The notes: a model not told the origin generated them from the letters alone. A stretch of DNA of 64,000 nucleotides from Leptolyngbya subtilissima AS-A7 (GCF_039962255.1 NZ_JAMPKY010000014.1:26812-90811), one strand, 5' to 3'; positions 1 to 10,377 are shown, counted from the first letter of the stretch. A program made the numbers and translations.

Positions 1-3000
1 CAATTTGGTCAGCAATGCCAGATTAAACGGGGGCGTGATCTCTGGTAAGTAAAGGATGGTTTCAGCACGGGCGTTGTCACAGTAGCCGAGTAGACGCTCG
101 GCTATAGCCGTTAAAGGCATTCGATTCGCATCTGGGGCAAAGGCTTGAAGATCAGGGTCAGGGTTGATCTGTTCTACTAAGAAACGTAAAAACTCAGCAA
201 CTGGGCGACGAGCCAACTCGTGGTGAAAAGCCTGATTAATATAGGTGCGAAGGCAGTCATAGCAGCTGCTGCTGCATCCGCAAGATTCCACTAGCTGATA
301 GGCCCGTTGAAGAATCTCTTCAAACTGAGCAGCAATTCTCTGGCTATAGCCAGCTCCCCCTGGTACGTTGTCGTAGATAACGATTTCAGCCACGCCCGAG
401 CCCTCATTATCCGGCGGTCTGAATAGTCCGTCCAACTCTGCCCTGGGTACATCGATGACCTGGGCGGCTGCCGCTAACAGGGCGTAGGTGAGCGATCGCC
501 AGAACCCTGTACCACCTGATGGGGATGTGACGACGGATTCATCGATGTCTGACTGGATCCTGTCTCCGGTATTAAGGTGAATCACCTCTTCAAACAAGGG
601 AGGCGGATTGGTTCTGCGAGTAAATCGGATCTTGAGTAGGTCACTGGAGAACTCATGCCCTAGGTGAACTCGCTGGTACCAGCCCGTGCAGATTTTGCCG
701 GTGACGGGATGAGTGTGCTCCCGTTCTCCCTTACGACGATTAACGTGGGTTTTGGGCAAGCCGTCACTCAAATCCCTACCACAACGCTCACAAAGGGCAA
801 ATCCTAAGTTTTTAAAGCCCCAACCCCCTTGGTTTGCCAGAAAGAATTGCCCCCCACGGCTCAGTTGTAACTCGTACAGGTGGTGGGGATCAATGTCGTT
901 CTGTTCCCCTGCCTGGGCCAGAAAGACTTGGGACGTTGGTTGTCGTAGGGGCTTAAGGTAGGGGGTAACCCTTGGGGTCACGCTCCAATCGGTCGTAAAC
1001 GACTTGGGTACTTTGTAAAATCGGCTGCTCTGTTCCATGCCTTTGACGGGCTCCTGGCAGGTAGGGCAGTCGTCATGCTGAAACTCTTGCGCCTGAGACT
1101 CAAAGAAGTTGCAGTGAGGGCAAACCCAGTAATACCGACTATCCAGATTATCGGGCCGCAGAATGCCAACGCTGGTGTGTACCCGGTCATCTACCACAAT
1201 GTCTTGGCCAGGGGCGTATTCTGCCAGGGCCATGCGCCGATCCCGTTGGAGGCGATGTTTTCCTTGGGTAGAATAAGATTGTCCCCGGCTGTCTTGAGTC
1301 AGCAGTTGAACGACATCGATAGGAAAGCCATAAATGGGCAGAATGCTGGCTTTGGCCAATTCTTCATGCAGTTGTCGCTTTTGAATTTTGCGAAGTTCAT
1401 CTTCGATGCGATCGCGCTTCACCTCTAATGCCCGACGCACTTTAGATTTGGTTTCTCCAAGAATATCGGTTTTAAGGGTAGTGAGCAGTTCCGCCAGCCC
1501 ATTCCAGTCTTTGAGCTGCTCCACTTGAAAGTCATCAAGCTCCCTACGGAAATCATCCAAAGTCCCTTCAACCGTTTGCGGGCTATCCAACAGATGTAAC
1601 CATGCGGCCAAAAGCTGCCTAGCAGGTTGGCTGCTCAACCACTCCTGGAACTGAACAGTCAGAGCACTGCTTGATAGCGCAGTAATGGGTTGAAAGGCAT
1701 TGTCGCTTTCTTCATCAGGTAGATCTAAGAAGGCACTGATTTTGACATGCTCGGCCCCCGTTTGGCATTCAGATCTTAGAAACTTAGCCAAAAGTTCTGC
1801 TCGCAGATGGCGCTGCTGAATTTGAAAATTACCCGTATCTAGCCGAGGCACCTGATTACGGCCATTAATCAACTCAGCGGGTTGGTCAAAATAATAGCGA
1901 TCGTGGGGGCGGCGCTGACCATACATGAGACTAATGGCCACCCCATCGGTACGACGACCTGCCCGCCCAGCCCGTTGTTGGTAATTGCTCACATGGGGTG
2001 GGAAGTTACGCATTGCCACGGCCTGCAATTCTCCAATGTCAACCCCCATTTCGAGCGTGGTTGAACAACTTAGTAGATTGATTTTGCCTTGGCGAAAGCG
2101 GCTTTCCCGATGGGCTAGTTCCCCAGTGCCCAGTTGGGCAGTGTGCTCCTGGGCGCGGAGGGGAATAATCTCTCGGTTTTGAATGATGTGGCGGTAGTGA
2201 TGTTCCTCAAAGGTTGACGCCTCCGTTGAGGTGGTGCCCCAAGGTTGTAGCTGCCCACCACAGCGGGACGCCAGGCAGTGATCTAACGCTAGATTAGAAA
2301 ATTGTCGAACCTCAGTCAGGCCTGGTACATGAAAGATCTGTTGGCAGGAATCGCACTTATACCAGTCTGTCTGGGTCTGGTGCAAAGAAAACAGTTCCCA
2401 ATTCAGCTGCCGACCATCTCCAAAACCCTTGAGATAGCCTTGGTGTTTTAGCTCATCAAACAACCACAGCAAGTTTTCCTCAGCGGGAAAGTTGCCTTTG
2501 AAAAAATTGAAGTAGAACGAAACAATTTGATTTTGAACCTTGGTTGGCTGCCCCTGCTTAGTTTTCCGCCAGAGAAATCCAAGGGCATCAGACGAATCAT
2601 TTGGATCCCTTCTGAGTTTGATATACCGCTTTGAACGTCCCTGGGTACTCAGTCGAGCTGGCTGCCCACCTTCAACCCCTCCCGTCTCAGGAAAGTAACG
2701 AGATGCCCCTTCCATGTCAGTGGCTCCTAACAACCGAAGGATGTTGGTCAAGCCAGTTAAGAAAATTTTGGCTTCAGCCTCGTCTATTTCAAATTTTTGT
2801 GCAGTATCCGCCACTAGGGTTGGATCATCGTCCCAGTCGATATAGCAGGCCAGTAATCCTAGAGCTTCTATAGAGAAGCGCTTCGCTGAAGGTAAACCAA
2901 ACTCACGTAGCATTAGCTCCTTAGCTCTTTTTCGTGCCTGCTCTTTACAGTTTTTTGGATTTTTTCGGTCATGAGTTACCTCGTCAATAGGATCTCTCAC

Positions 3001-5409
3001 AACATAGCTACGATGGTGAAATTCTGATTCACGGTCAGGATGGGGAATCGAGACCTCTAAGAAACGATGAATAATTTCTTCCTGAACTTGAGTGACTGAG
3101 GCACTGCCATCTTGCTGAACTTCGTCAAAAGCCCGCCAAACCATCTGCCGATAAAGGGCTTCAGTGTGAGTCCGTTGAAAGTCTGAGGCAAAAAACGAGG
3201 CATCCTGCCGACCATCTGAGAAGGTTAAGATCTTGCGCTGACTGAAGGTGCCATTAGCTTCTCCAGGTTCTGGCAACAGCTCAAATAGACTGTCGAGCAT
3301 TACCTCCAGCGGAGCATCAGTATAAGAAACAAACCGTCCAATCGCAGACATTTGCGATCGCCCCGCACTACAAGCTGGGCATTTAGTTAAGTAACCGCCT
3401 TCTAAATTCTTAGCTTTGGGTGGTATGTGCCAGTGCAGTCTATATGCGTTTTCAGGCGGGGGCGATGCCTCTGGAGTACTATTTTTAGCACTACCAAGCC
3501 ACCCATCAGTGTGATTACCCTGAATTGAAAAGGTTCCGATCAGAGCATTTTCAGAATTCTCGCCGTCTTCTGCGACTTCGTCACCCTCGTCATCAGTGAT
3601 GCTGTCTAGGGCTCCTGAGGTTAAAACATAAATGCGATCGCTATTTTCAGCTGCCTCTAACGCACGGGGAACTGGCAGCAGTTCTTTTTGGTGACCGTGA
3701 AAGGCCAACGCATAACCTTGCCCGCATTTACGACAACTGGAGAGTTCCAGCACGGGGGCATGGCACGCATCACACTCAGTCTTGCTGCTGAGAAACAACT
3801 TGCCATAGCGGCGAGGGCGATCCCTAAACCGTTCATCGATTACCGCACCAAGACAATCGGGATTAATACAAGCGTGCAACCCTTCTACACTGCGAAACAG
3901 CAGGTGAAGTCTCACCGGCAAGAGCGGTAAATCCTCTGGATCCAAACGGGCCAGAGTACCCAATTGCACAAGGTGGGCCAGAGCCTGTTCTACCCTAGTT
4001 TCTTCTTGGGTATCTAGACTGCCATCCAAATGAGTGGGAATCAACCAAAGGTGGGGGGATCGGGCTAGCCAGTTCCAGGGCTTTGGTCCCTGGCTGAGTA
4101 AATTAACTAAGCGGTGGACTACTGGATGACCTTTCAGGGCAAACCAAAGGAACTGATGGGCATCACCTTCAGCGTCCTGCTCAGCCTGTTGCAAGACATC
4201 GTAGGGCACCAAGTAGCTCAGACAGTCTTTCCAGGTTTCTAGGGAATCCTCAAGGGCCGGTAACTCCAGATCGCATAGGAGTTCGTACAGATCTTCTTCG
4301 GCGAGCCCTTCTGGCAAGATGTAGGCATCTCCTAGCCGTTCTGCAACGGTCACCCGGTCTCCCCAAATCACTTGCTCAAAAGGCTCGCCAAATAGTTCTT
4401 CGGCAAAGTCCGTGATGTGGTCAAAGGCTGCTGCGTCATTGCGATCGCCTAAGGTGGCACTGGTAGCGATGCAGCGAATTTGCCCCTTTGCCTTCAATCC
4501 TATAGCGGCTTTGAATCGTTTGAGCAGCATAGAAACTTCAGTACCCGTGGATCCGCTATAGGTGTGAGCTTCGTCAACCACCAGCATTTTGAAATTGGGC
4601 GATCGCTCAAAAATTTGCTCGCGCTCCACCGGGCGAATCAGCATGTGCTCCAACATGGAATAGTTGGTCACAAGAATCTGGGGCGGGTTTTCCCAAATTT
4701 CCCTGCGGGAGATAGCTTGAACACGCTGAACTCGTTCCACTACAGCTGTAATCAGGTCGTCTACACGACGGCGCTTCATCGCCTCTCGTTGGTTCTCTGG
4801 CAGTAGTTTCAGCAGTTCTTCCTTCTCAGTGGCCTGCAACTCTTCCTTCAGGGCAGACAATGCCTGGGCTGGCTCAGTTTGTGTGCGGCTGGTGTAGAAC
4901 CCAAATCGAATCAGTTCCTGATCATCGCTTTGTTGAGAAAGCAGCTGCCGCAGGCGTTTCACCTGGTCGTTAACCAGTGCATTCATGGGGTACAAAATGA
5001 GAGCCTGCACCCCTGGGGCATGTTCTTTTAGCAGGCAATCCAACATAGGAATCAGAAAACACTCTGTTTTTCCGGAACCTGTGCCGGTAGCGACAACAAT
5101 GTTTTGCTGTTTTCCTACTACCTTCTCAATGGCGTGCTCCTGGTGCTGATAGAGGGAGCGAGTAGGGTTAAAAAGTTTGATCAGTTCGGGATGCAGTAAC
5201 CCATCGTCTACCAGGTTCTGGATGGAACAGGTAGACCTGTAAGGCTGTGCCCCTTCAAGGTAAGGCTGCTGATAGATATTGCCAGGTGCTTCCAGCAGTT
5301 TCCTAAACCCAAGACGAAGATGGGGATCGCGTAAGGGGTAAGCGGTCAGCAGGTAGCGAATTAGATCCTCGCGGGGTTGCCGCGCCGCATCCACTGGGTT
5401 CAGATACAT
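1..5409 (-). CDS. Very large DEAD/DEAH helicase with C-terminal DUF1998 (MrfA-like) zinc domain, 3' end cut by window
   Basis: The minus-strand frame is open from an ATG at 5409 to the window edge (1803 codons, no stop), so the C-terminus is missing. Visible in order: a Walker A motif GTGSGKT near residue 110; the phrase VTNYSMLEHML typical of this helicase branch; DEAH at residues 279-282 followed by SGSTGTE; helicase C-terminal motifs including STTLEMGVDIGEL and QRAGRAGRR; a CPHC...CPTC zinc pair; and the DUF1998 signature YDNVPGGAG followed by a CGCSSSCYDC cysteine cluster. MrfA and the DISARM/Dpd helicases share these parts; a single chain this long is typical of large defence-associated helicases. 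It is the last gene of a three-gene operon, 18 bp after the 311-aa gene. Role: probable ATP-dependent nucleic-acid translocase of a defence system (inference). The helicase call is sure; the system is not. Confidence 0.88.
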   Translation of the reverse strand, partial: MYLNPVDAARQPREDLIRYLLTAYPLRDPHLRLGFRKLLEAPGNIYQQPYLEGAQPYRSTCSIQNLVDDGLLHPELIKLFNPTRSLYQHQEHAIEKVVGKQQNIVVATGTGSGKTECFLIPMLDCLLKEHAPGVQALILYPMNALVNDQVKRLRQLLSQQSDDQELIRFGFYTSRTQTEPAQALSALKEELQATEKEELLKLLPENQREAMKRRRVDDLITAVVERVQRVQAISRREIWENPPQILVTNYSMLEHMLIRPVEREQIFERSPNFKMLVVDEAHTYSGSTGTEVSMLLKRFKAAIGLKAKGQIRCIATSATLGDRNDAAAFDHITDFAEELFGEPFEQVIWGDRVTVAERLGDAYILPEGLAEEDLYELLCDLELPALEDSLETWKDCLSYLVPYDVLQQAEQDAEGDAHQFLWFALKGHPVVHRLVNLLSQGPKPWNWLARSPHLWLIPTHLDGSLDTQEETRVEQALAHLVQLGTLARLDPEDLPLLPVRLHLLFRSVEGLHACINPDCLGAVIDERFRDRPRRYGKLFLSSKTECDACHAPVLELSSCRKCGQGYALAFHGHQKELLPVPRALEAAENSDRIYVLTSGALDSITDDEGDEVAEDGENSENALIGTFSIQGNHTDGWLGSAKNSTPEASPPPENAYRLHWHIPPKAKNLEGGYLTKCPACSAGRSQMSAIGRFVSYTDAPLEVMLDSLFELLPEPGEANGTFSQRKILTFSDGRQDASFFASDFQRTHTEALYRQMVWRAFDEVQQDGSASVTQVQEEIIHRFLEVSIPHPDRESEFHHRSYVVRDPIDEVTHDRKNPKNCKEQARKRAKELMLREFGLPSAKRFSIEALGLLACYIDWDDDPTLVADTAQKFEIDEAEAKIFLTGLTNILRLLGATDMEGASRYFPETGGVEGGQPARLSTQGRSKRYIKLRRDPNDSSDALGFLWRKTKQGQPTKVQNQIVSFYFNFFKGNFPAEENLLWLFDELKHQGYLKGFGDGRQLNWELFSLHQTQTDWYKCDSCQQIFHVPGLTEVRQFSNLALDHCLASRCGGQLQPWGTTSTEASTFEEHHYRHIIQNREIIPLRAQEHTAQLGTGELAHRESRFRQGKINLLSCSTTLEMGVDIGELQAVAMRNFPPHVSNYQQRAGRAGRRTDGVAISLMYGQRRPHDRYYFDQPAELINGRNQVPRLDTGNFQIQQRHLRAELLAKFLRSECQTGAEHVKISAFLDLPDEESDNAFQPITALSSSALTVQFQEWLSSQPARQLLAAWLHLLDSPQTVEGTLDDFRRELDDFQVEQLKDWNGLAELLTTLKTDILGETKSKVRRALEVKRDRIEDELRKIQKRQLHEELAKASILPIYGFPIDVVQLLTQDSRGQSYSTQGKHRLQRDRRMALAEYAPGQDIVVDDRVHTSVGILRPDNLDSRYYWVCPHCNFFESQAQEFQHDDCPTCQEPVKGMEQSSRFYKVPKSFTTDWSVTPRVTPYLKPLRQPTSQVFLAQAGEQNDIDPHHLYELQLSRGGQFFLANQGGWGFKNLGFALCERCGRDLSDGLPKTHVNRRKGEREHTHPVTGKICTGWYQRVHLGHEFSSDLLKIRFTRRTNPPPLFEEVIHLNTGDRIQSDIDESVVTSPSGGTGFWRSLTYALLAAAAQVIDVPRAELDGLFRPPDNEGSGVAEIVIYDNVPGGAGYSQRIAAQFEEILQRAYQLVESCGCSSSCYDCLRTYINQAFHHELARRPVAEFLRFLVEQINPDPDLQAFAPDANRMPLTAIAERLLGYCDNARAETILYLPEITPPFNLALLTKL

Positions 5410-5427
5410 GACTTCACTTCCTTTTGA

Positions 5428-6363
5428 CTAAACTAGAACACAGCCCAACCGCTCTAGGGCAGCTTTTACCCTGGGTTGGTTTTGAGGCTCAATTAAACGA
5501 ATGCGATTGTGATCAGACTCAGCTTTAGACAAGCGCCAAATCAGTTGGGCGTAGGCCTTTGGCAAGTAGGTATCGCGCAAATCCAAACGTCCAGGTTTTG
5601 CATCTAGAGCAATCTGAAGGGGCTGATTAACCTGCTGATCGAGTTTGAACATAACCAAGTAAGCAGCGTTTGGAGCAAGCTCGAAAAACTGTCCGTCTTG
5701 TAGCCACAAAAACTCCCCTTCAGGAGTTCGTAGCAGGTACAGCGACGAAATGCTGGCCAAGTGCTCGAATCCCACAATCGGTTTCCAGCGATCGCGTTGA
5801 GTGCCACCGATAGGTTGATAGCCAACAATGGAGTCAAACCCTTGGTAAGTGAAAAATGGATTCTCAAGACGTTCCTGCCCTCTTAAACTCCAAGCTGCGG
5901 GTATCTCTGGCAGAGGAAGTTGACTAATCGATTGCTCGATAGTCAGACAATTGATGCCTGCTTTAAGAAGGTGCTCTTGAATCCAAGGAAAGCTTTGTTT
6001 CTGGGGCCTCAGTAGGGTTCGAGATACAGGCTGTCCGGTATTGAGCATTTGATGGGCCAATCTTAAGTAAGCGCGATCACCCGTAAACTTCAGGCCAACT
6101 AAATTTTCTGGGCTCTCGACCATAACAGTAGGCCGAGCCATACAGGCCCGTTTACCAATGCCAAGCAGAACTTCTCCCTGAGCTTCTAGATTATGCAACT
6201 CAGCATCAATTTTGGCTGGGGTTAGGCTAGGTTCACTGAAAGATGGTGGCGCACTATGTTTTAGAAGTCCCATTAGCTGGAATCGTGTCAATGTCTGTGG
6301 TAGATGAGGTCTACCAGGAGCTCGATGATGGCTTAAAACCTGGATAATCTGCTTATTTAGCAT
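5428..6363 (-). CDS. Unknown 311-aa protein, middle gene of the helicase operon
   Basis: I do not recognise this family. The protein is 311 residues, soluble, with no signal peptide or membrane segment. The first ~100 residues look helical and could hold a winged-helix (segment with TPAKIDAELHNLEAQGEVLLGIG, a helix-turn-helix-wing rhythm). The rest is mixed alpha/beta with many aromatic residues and no catalytic motif I can name. The ATG start is at 6363, only 9 bp after the stop of the 810-codon reading frame and 18 bp before the helicase start, so the three are almost certainly co-transcribed. The context suggests an adaptor or DNA-recognition subunit for the big helicase; that is inference from position only. 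Confidence 0.75.
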   Translation of the reverse strand: MLNKQIIQVLSHHRAPGRPHLPQTLTRFQLMGLLKHSAPPSFSEPSLTPAKIDAELHNLEAQGEVLLGIGKRACMARPTVMVESPENLVGLKFTGDRAYLRLAHQMLNTGQPVSRTLLRPQKQSFPWIQEHLLKAGINCLTIEQSISQLPLPEIPAAWSLRGQERLENPFFTYQGFDSIVGYQPIGGTQRDRWKPIVGFEHLASISSLYLLRTPEGEFLWLQDGQFFELAPNAAYLVMFKLDQQVNQPLQIALDAKPGRLDLRDTYLPKAYAQLIWRLSKAESDHNRIRLIEPQNQPRVKAALERLGCVLV

Positions 6364-6372
6364 GAGTAGTAA

Positions 6373-8757
6373 TTAGCGATTTATAAGATTAATTTTTCGG
6401 TAGAGTCTTTTTTCGACTGATGAGCACATTTCCTTAAAAACTGGCTCATATTTCTGGTCACTAAGCCGGACAATCACAAATTCTGAAAGAGCCTTATCAT
6501 AGGAGATAGAGACTACTCTAGCTAATCCCTCTGCCTGAATCTGTGAAGTCAGCAATTGCTGCAACTGCTTTGCCTTGCTCCTGCCTATCTCGATCCAGTA
6601 AACCGATGCCTTAACAGGTGGAACATCTATGGGAGCTGAGGAAGATTTCGATGCAGGTAAATTTTCAGGTTGGTCGAGAGACCAAAGTTCCTTATTAAGG
6701 TTAAAAGACAATAACTGGTAGCTCTTTCCCTCGCGGAGCCATGTAAGAGAGTAACGATCCGCCTCTGCCAGCACATCCCTGAATGAAGCTAGATTAATTA
6801 CCACGTTACCCAATCCATCGACCTTTCTTAAGATACTGACTTTATCTTCTCCATTGGTCATCTCAAAATCTAATTCTTCTAAAGGCCAAAGACCTTTGAT
6901 AGTTAATTCTTCAAGCCAAAAATCCTGACTTTCTAGACAATCAGCTGGAAATTTTTGGATTGTATTTTTCCGACGATCAAGGATATTGACGTCTTGAACA
7001 GAAGGTAAGTGGCTAAGCTGACAATCTTCTTGGATCTGAAAAGTTTCTGACCACTGTGTATTGCTACTCCATAACCGAATATTGTAAGTTCCGGAGGTTT
7101 GAATCCACTGGCGCAAATCTATCTCCTGCCAACTTGTACTAGCTGCGATAGTGATTTGTTCATTAGGTTGGGTAATAGCCTCACGTTGCTGTAAATCTTC
7201 AATTAGTATGTTTAGGGTTTTAGCAAGAACCCCTGGAGGATGCCAAAGGGTAGGTGTACCGAGGAAGCTGACGTAATGACTTTTTAGGTAAATTCCTTGC
7301 AGTTTTGGCTGTAGATAGCTATTTTTTTGCCAATATATTTTTTGGGTGACAGCTCCCCGCCGCAAGGTAATCTCTGCACTATTTCCCGTTCGCTGGATAA
7401 GATGACCGCGCCAACCTTGGAGACTACAAGGTATAAAACTGTCAATCAGCTCTATATTTCCTCCGTATTCTCTTTCTACATTGTTAGGTGTGAATAGGAT
7501 GATCTCGGAAGAAATTTGGAGTTGTTCGGGCGATCGCCATTCCCCCGTATCAGCATCAAAAATCAAACAAAGCTGCTCTGGTTGAATGCCAGGATGATGC
7601 CATTCGAGCAAGACCGTATCATTGTGAGACCGTAACTGCCAAGCCCATTGCTCAGCAGATTCAGTAAGGGTCTGCCATAGTCCAGGGATTTTAACAACCC
7701 CAGATCCTAGGTCGATTGACCCTTCCCAGCTTCCCTCAAGGATCGTGCAGTATTCTGCCTGTAATTGTTTCCATCCCTTCCGATGAATTTCTTGCTCTGG
7801 CAGCACTAGCTGAATATCAAAAGAGTCAGTGATATCCAGCACAAGAGATAATGGTTTTCTACGCTGACTAATGATAGATGAACCGACGATTTTCTTTCTT
7901 CGCGGGGTTAAAACGTTAATCAGACTATCCCAGCTGCGAAGGAAAAATGTATTAGGCAGCGAATAGTTTTGAAGAATTCGAGTTCGCTGGAGTTCATCCC
8001 GTAGAATTTTGGGGGATTCGCCTCTCCGCTCAAGTTCGTGGGCAACAGCAGCTAAGCCCTGTAGTAAGGTGCCAGAGATGGGGTCGGCTTCTTCTTCATT
8101 GTCTTCAGGGCAGCTGCTTCTCAAAAACGTGAGCAGCCGACCTCGATTGGGAAACCTATGCTGGCATATATCGCAAAGTAGTTGAGCTAAGTCAACAGGG
8201 TCTGCGTGGGCTATATCCCACCAGTCATAATCCAATGCCTGAATTAGGTCTGCGAAATGTCCTAAATTTTGACAAGGAATACCGCTTTGCAGCCACAGGC
8301 TAGATACGTAACGATTAGCTTTGCTAGATTTGACGAGACCTAGCTCCTTAATTCCTTGCCAAACAACTTGTTGTAGAGCATGGGTGGTTCCTTGGCCATA
8401 ATGAATATTTAACCGAGCGCAAAGTCCCTGCCAATAACCGTGGTTCCCATCATCGTAGTAAGCATACTCTGAGAGAGCAAAGGTCAAAAGTTTTATCCAG
8501 TTCGTCTCATACTCACCGAAATAGCGGCGGAGTTGAGTTGATGTTACAGACTCTAATCTGCCGAGATTTTCTCCAACGATGTCTAAAATCTCTTCTGTAG
8601 ATTCTCTCTCAATTCCAACACTGCCAAGAAAACGTTGCCCTGACGGCAAACGTTGGTGACCCCAATGGTTTTGAATTCTCTCCCAAAAGCGATTGGCAAT
8701 GGCCCTATTCGAGAGATTGATGAAAGGTCTTCCTGTGTCAGAGGTAGCAAGAGTCAT
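6373..8757 (-). CDS. Unknown ~794-aa protein, first gene of the helicase operon
   Basis: The open frame extends upstream to a TTG at 8805, but the ATG at 8757 (MTLATSDTGRPF) is the more likely start, giving 794 residues. The N-terminal 150 residues include LLTFALSEYAYYDDGNHGYW, which faintly recalls the N-terminal region of the STY4851/YjiT family, proteins encoded next to large helicases in enterobacteria; this is a weak resemblance from memory. The middle (about 270-650) is rich in beta-strand-like, Trp-rich segments resembling Ig-like modules. The C-terminus ends in a small alpha/beta domain. No transmembrane segment, nuclease or nucleotide-binding motif is evident. It is followed after 9 bp by the 311-aa gene and lies 199 bp downstream of the WYL regulator. 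Likely a large structural or target-sensing subunit of the helicase system (inference). Confidence 0.72.
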   Translation of the reverse strand: MTLATSDTGRPFINLSNRAIANRFWERIQNHWGHQRLPSGQRFLGSVGIERESTEEILDIVGENLGRLESVTSTQLRRYFGEYETNWIKLLTFALSEYAYYDDGNHGYWQGLCARLNIHYGQGTTHALQQVVWQGIKELGLVKSSKANRYVSSLWLQSGIPCQNLGHFADLIQALDYDWWDIAHADPVDLAQLLCDICQHRFPNRGRLLTFLRSSCPEDNEEEADPISGTLLQGLAAVAHELERRGESPKILRDELQRTRILQNYSLPNTFFLRSWDSLINVLTPRRKKIVGSSIISQRRKPLSLVLDITDSFDIQLVLPEQEIHRKGWKQLQAEYCTILEGSWEGSIDLGSGVVKIPGLWQTLTESAEQWAWQLRSHNDTVLLEWHHPGIQPEQLCLIFDADTGEWRSPEQLQISSEIILFTPNNVEREYGGNIELIDSFIPCSLQGWRGHLIQRTGNSAEITLRRGAVTQKIYWQKNSYLQPKLQGIYLKSHYVSFLGTPTLWHPPGVLAKTLNILIEDLQQREAITQPNEQITIAASTSWQEIDLRQWIQTSGTYNIRLWSSNTQWSETFQIQEDCQLSHLPSVQDVNILDRRKNTIQKFPADCLESQDFWLEELTIKGLWPLEELDFEMTNGEDKVSILRKVDGLGNVVINLASFRDVLAEADRYSLTWLREGKSYQLLSFNLNKELWSLDQPENLPASKSSSAPIDVPPVKASVYWIEIGRSKAKQLQQLLTSQIQAEGLARVVSISYDKALSEFVIVRLSDQKYEPVFKEMCSSVEKRLYRKINLINR

Positions 8758-8956
8758 AGTGGCACTCAAAAAATGCTGACCGACGACTCTATAGCAAAAA
8801 GCCAAGGAACCATCAGTTGCTTCATCTTATTGAAGGGTGCCCGACAGCTCCAAAGAAATCTCGAGACTATGATTTCACATAGAAAATACCTCAAAGTTCT
8901 ATTAATCAAGGCTTTCTGAAGCCTTAGTCAGCTCTCCGGTCAATACTTTCTTTTTA

Positions 8957-10135
8957 TCAGCCAAGTTCGGAGTACAACTTTACTTGTTGTTGAACAGCCT
9001 GCTGGTGCTGTTCAACCAGGTATTCCGGCGCTCGCACCTGGGCCTGCCCCATAAAGCGATAAACCCAAAAGCTAAATTCTCTCAATGACCGGGACGGCAG
9101 CTTCACCACATAGTCCACATACTCAGTTTTGCGATTGAGCGAGCCGGGGGGATAAGGCTCAATCTGCTGGCTGGGGTGCCGTAGGGGGCCTTCAGCGATA
9201 AACCCCATCACCTGTGGAAAGAATCTCACCCTGACCTCAACCAGGTCTAGTTGACCCAAGAGCTCTTGCTGTTGTGCTTCGGGATCGCCGAGAAATAGCC
9301 CCCACCCGTTTTCTAACAGCTCGTGGGCTAACCTTAGATTTCGACGCTGAGTGGTCAGACTACGGCCTCGGGGGTCAAGGATAGTGCATCGGTCTTCTAA
9401 CCGGTCAATACGTGAAATGGCCAGGTGACCATTGTCGCAGGTCTGATGAATGAGGTACCAAGCGATATCGTAATAGAGCAACTGTAGGGGCCAGACATCA
9501 AAGGACTCGGCTTTATTTTCAAACCAGGGGCTAGCCTTACGGTGTAACCGAATTTTCTGGCCTTTGGTGATTGCAGATTCAACGGTATCCAAACAATCGA
9601 AGAGGTTGCGATCGCCAAAAGCTTCGGCAATTTTAACTGGGTCAGTTTCTACAATAGAGCGGTTGAGCTGTGCCCGCACCGGGTAAAACAACTGCTCTTT
9701 AGACTCAATTCCCTTCAGTCGGCGGATGAGACGGTTGTAGAGTTCCTGAGTTTGCACATCTCTCTGGTACTCAGCTTGGGAGTGGAGGGCGTTGAGGGCT
9801 GCCGTTAGCTCTGGTTCGCCCATGACTCCAGTGCCCAGAAAATAACCCCAGCGGTACATCTGCTTCCCCAAAATGCCTATGGAACGCAGAAATGCCAGAT
9901 CCTTGTGAATGCTGTGAGTGGAACACTTAATCGTGACGCCTTCTTGCTGAGCAACTGCTAGCAGGTAGGCTTGAACCTCTTCAAGAGCGTTATGGTGCTT
10001 ATCGGGTTGTTCAGCCTTGTCTAGATGCCCAACGCCAGGGTGTCGCAGCAGCGTGGCAATTAAGAGCATTAACCGCGTGAAGGCACCGTCATTAAAATAC
10101 TTAGACTGTGGCGACTGCGACTGTTTTGTAGGCAT
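8957..10135 (-). CDS. WYL-domain transcriptional regulator
   Basis: 392 residues from an ATG at 10135. Residues ~15-100 resemble a helix-turn-helix domain (LMLLIATLLRHP, then the HSIHKDLAFLRSIGIL segment typical of WYL regulators). Residues ~185-255 are the WYL domain (FDVWPLQLLYYDIAWYLIHQ, then AISRIDRLEDRCTI); the tail is a WCX-like C-terminal domain with VVKLPSRSLREFSFWVYRFM. WYL regulators bind ligands, often nucleic-acid derived, and frequently control phage-defence operons. The gene lies upstream of, and in the same direction as, the three-gene helicase operon, and is divergent from hsdR across 242 bp, so it could control either or both sides. Confidence 0.88.
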   Translation of the reverse strand: MPTKQSQSPQSKYFNDGAFTRLMLLIATLLRHPGVGHLDKAEQPDKHHNALEEVQAYLLAVAQQEGVTIKCSTHSIHKDLAFLRSIGILGKQMYRWGYFLGTGVMGEPELTAALNALHSQAEYQRDVQTQELYNRLIRRLKGIESKEQLFYPVRAQLNRSIVETDPVKIAEAFGDRNLFDCLDTVESAITKGQKIRLHRKASPWFENKAESFDVWPLQLLYYDIAWYLIHQTCDNGHLAISRIDRLEDRCTILDPRGRSLTTQRRNLRLAHELLENGWGLFLGDPEAQQQELLGQLDLVEVRVRFFPQVMGFIAEGPLRHPSQQIEPYPPGSLNRKTEYVDYVVKLPSRSLREFSFWVYRFMGQAQVRAPEYLVEQHQQAVQQQVKLYSELG

Positions 10136-10377
10136 GCTATTGTCGTTTGCTCTAAAGCCAGTATTTGAACCTTAGCCTAGTCAGCCCGCATAACAAGCAA
10201 TCTTTATGCTTCACAGGGGGATCTGCCTAATTTTCTTTAATACTGGCAATAGTTAGCCGCATTTGCTCCGGTTTGGGTAGGCTTGTGGAGAAGAAAGTAA
10301 AGATAACCCAGGCTATGTCCCATGCTTAGTAACGGGGCACCCTGACAAAGTAACCAGTTTTTTGCACCTAGGAAACC
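10136..10377. promoter_or_regulatory. Divergent intergenic region between WYL regulator and hsdR
   Basis: 242 bp between two divergently transcribed starts. It must hold the promoters of the WYL regulator operon and of the restriction operon, and is the natural place for an operator of the WYL protein. I see no strong palindrome or confident -35/-10 pair by eye. Identification as a regulatory region is by position only. Confidence 0.45.

Noticed and set aside
713..4806. Several plus-strand open frames within the first 5 kb
   Set aside because: They are antisense shadows of the single continuous minus-strand helicase frame, which has all helicase and zinc motifs.
1..5409. Calling the helicase system DISARM or the Dpd DNA-modification system
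   Set aside because: No methyltransferase, separate DUF1998 DrmB, PLD-type DrmC or DpdA-like transglycosylase is next to it; only the helicase class is shared.
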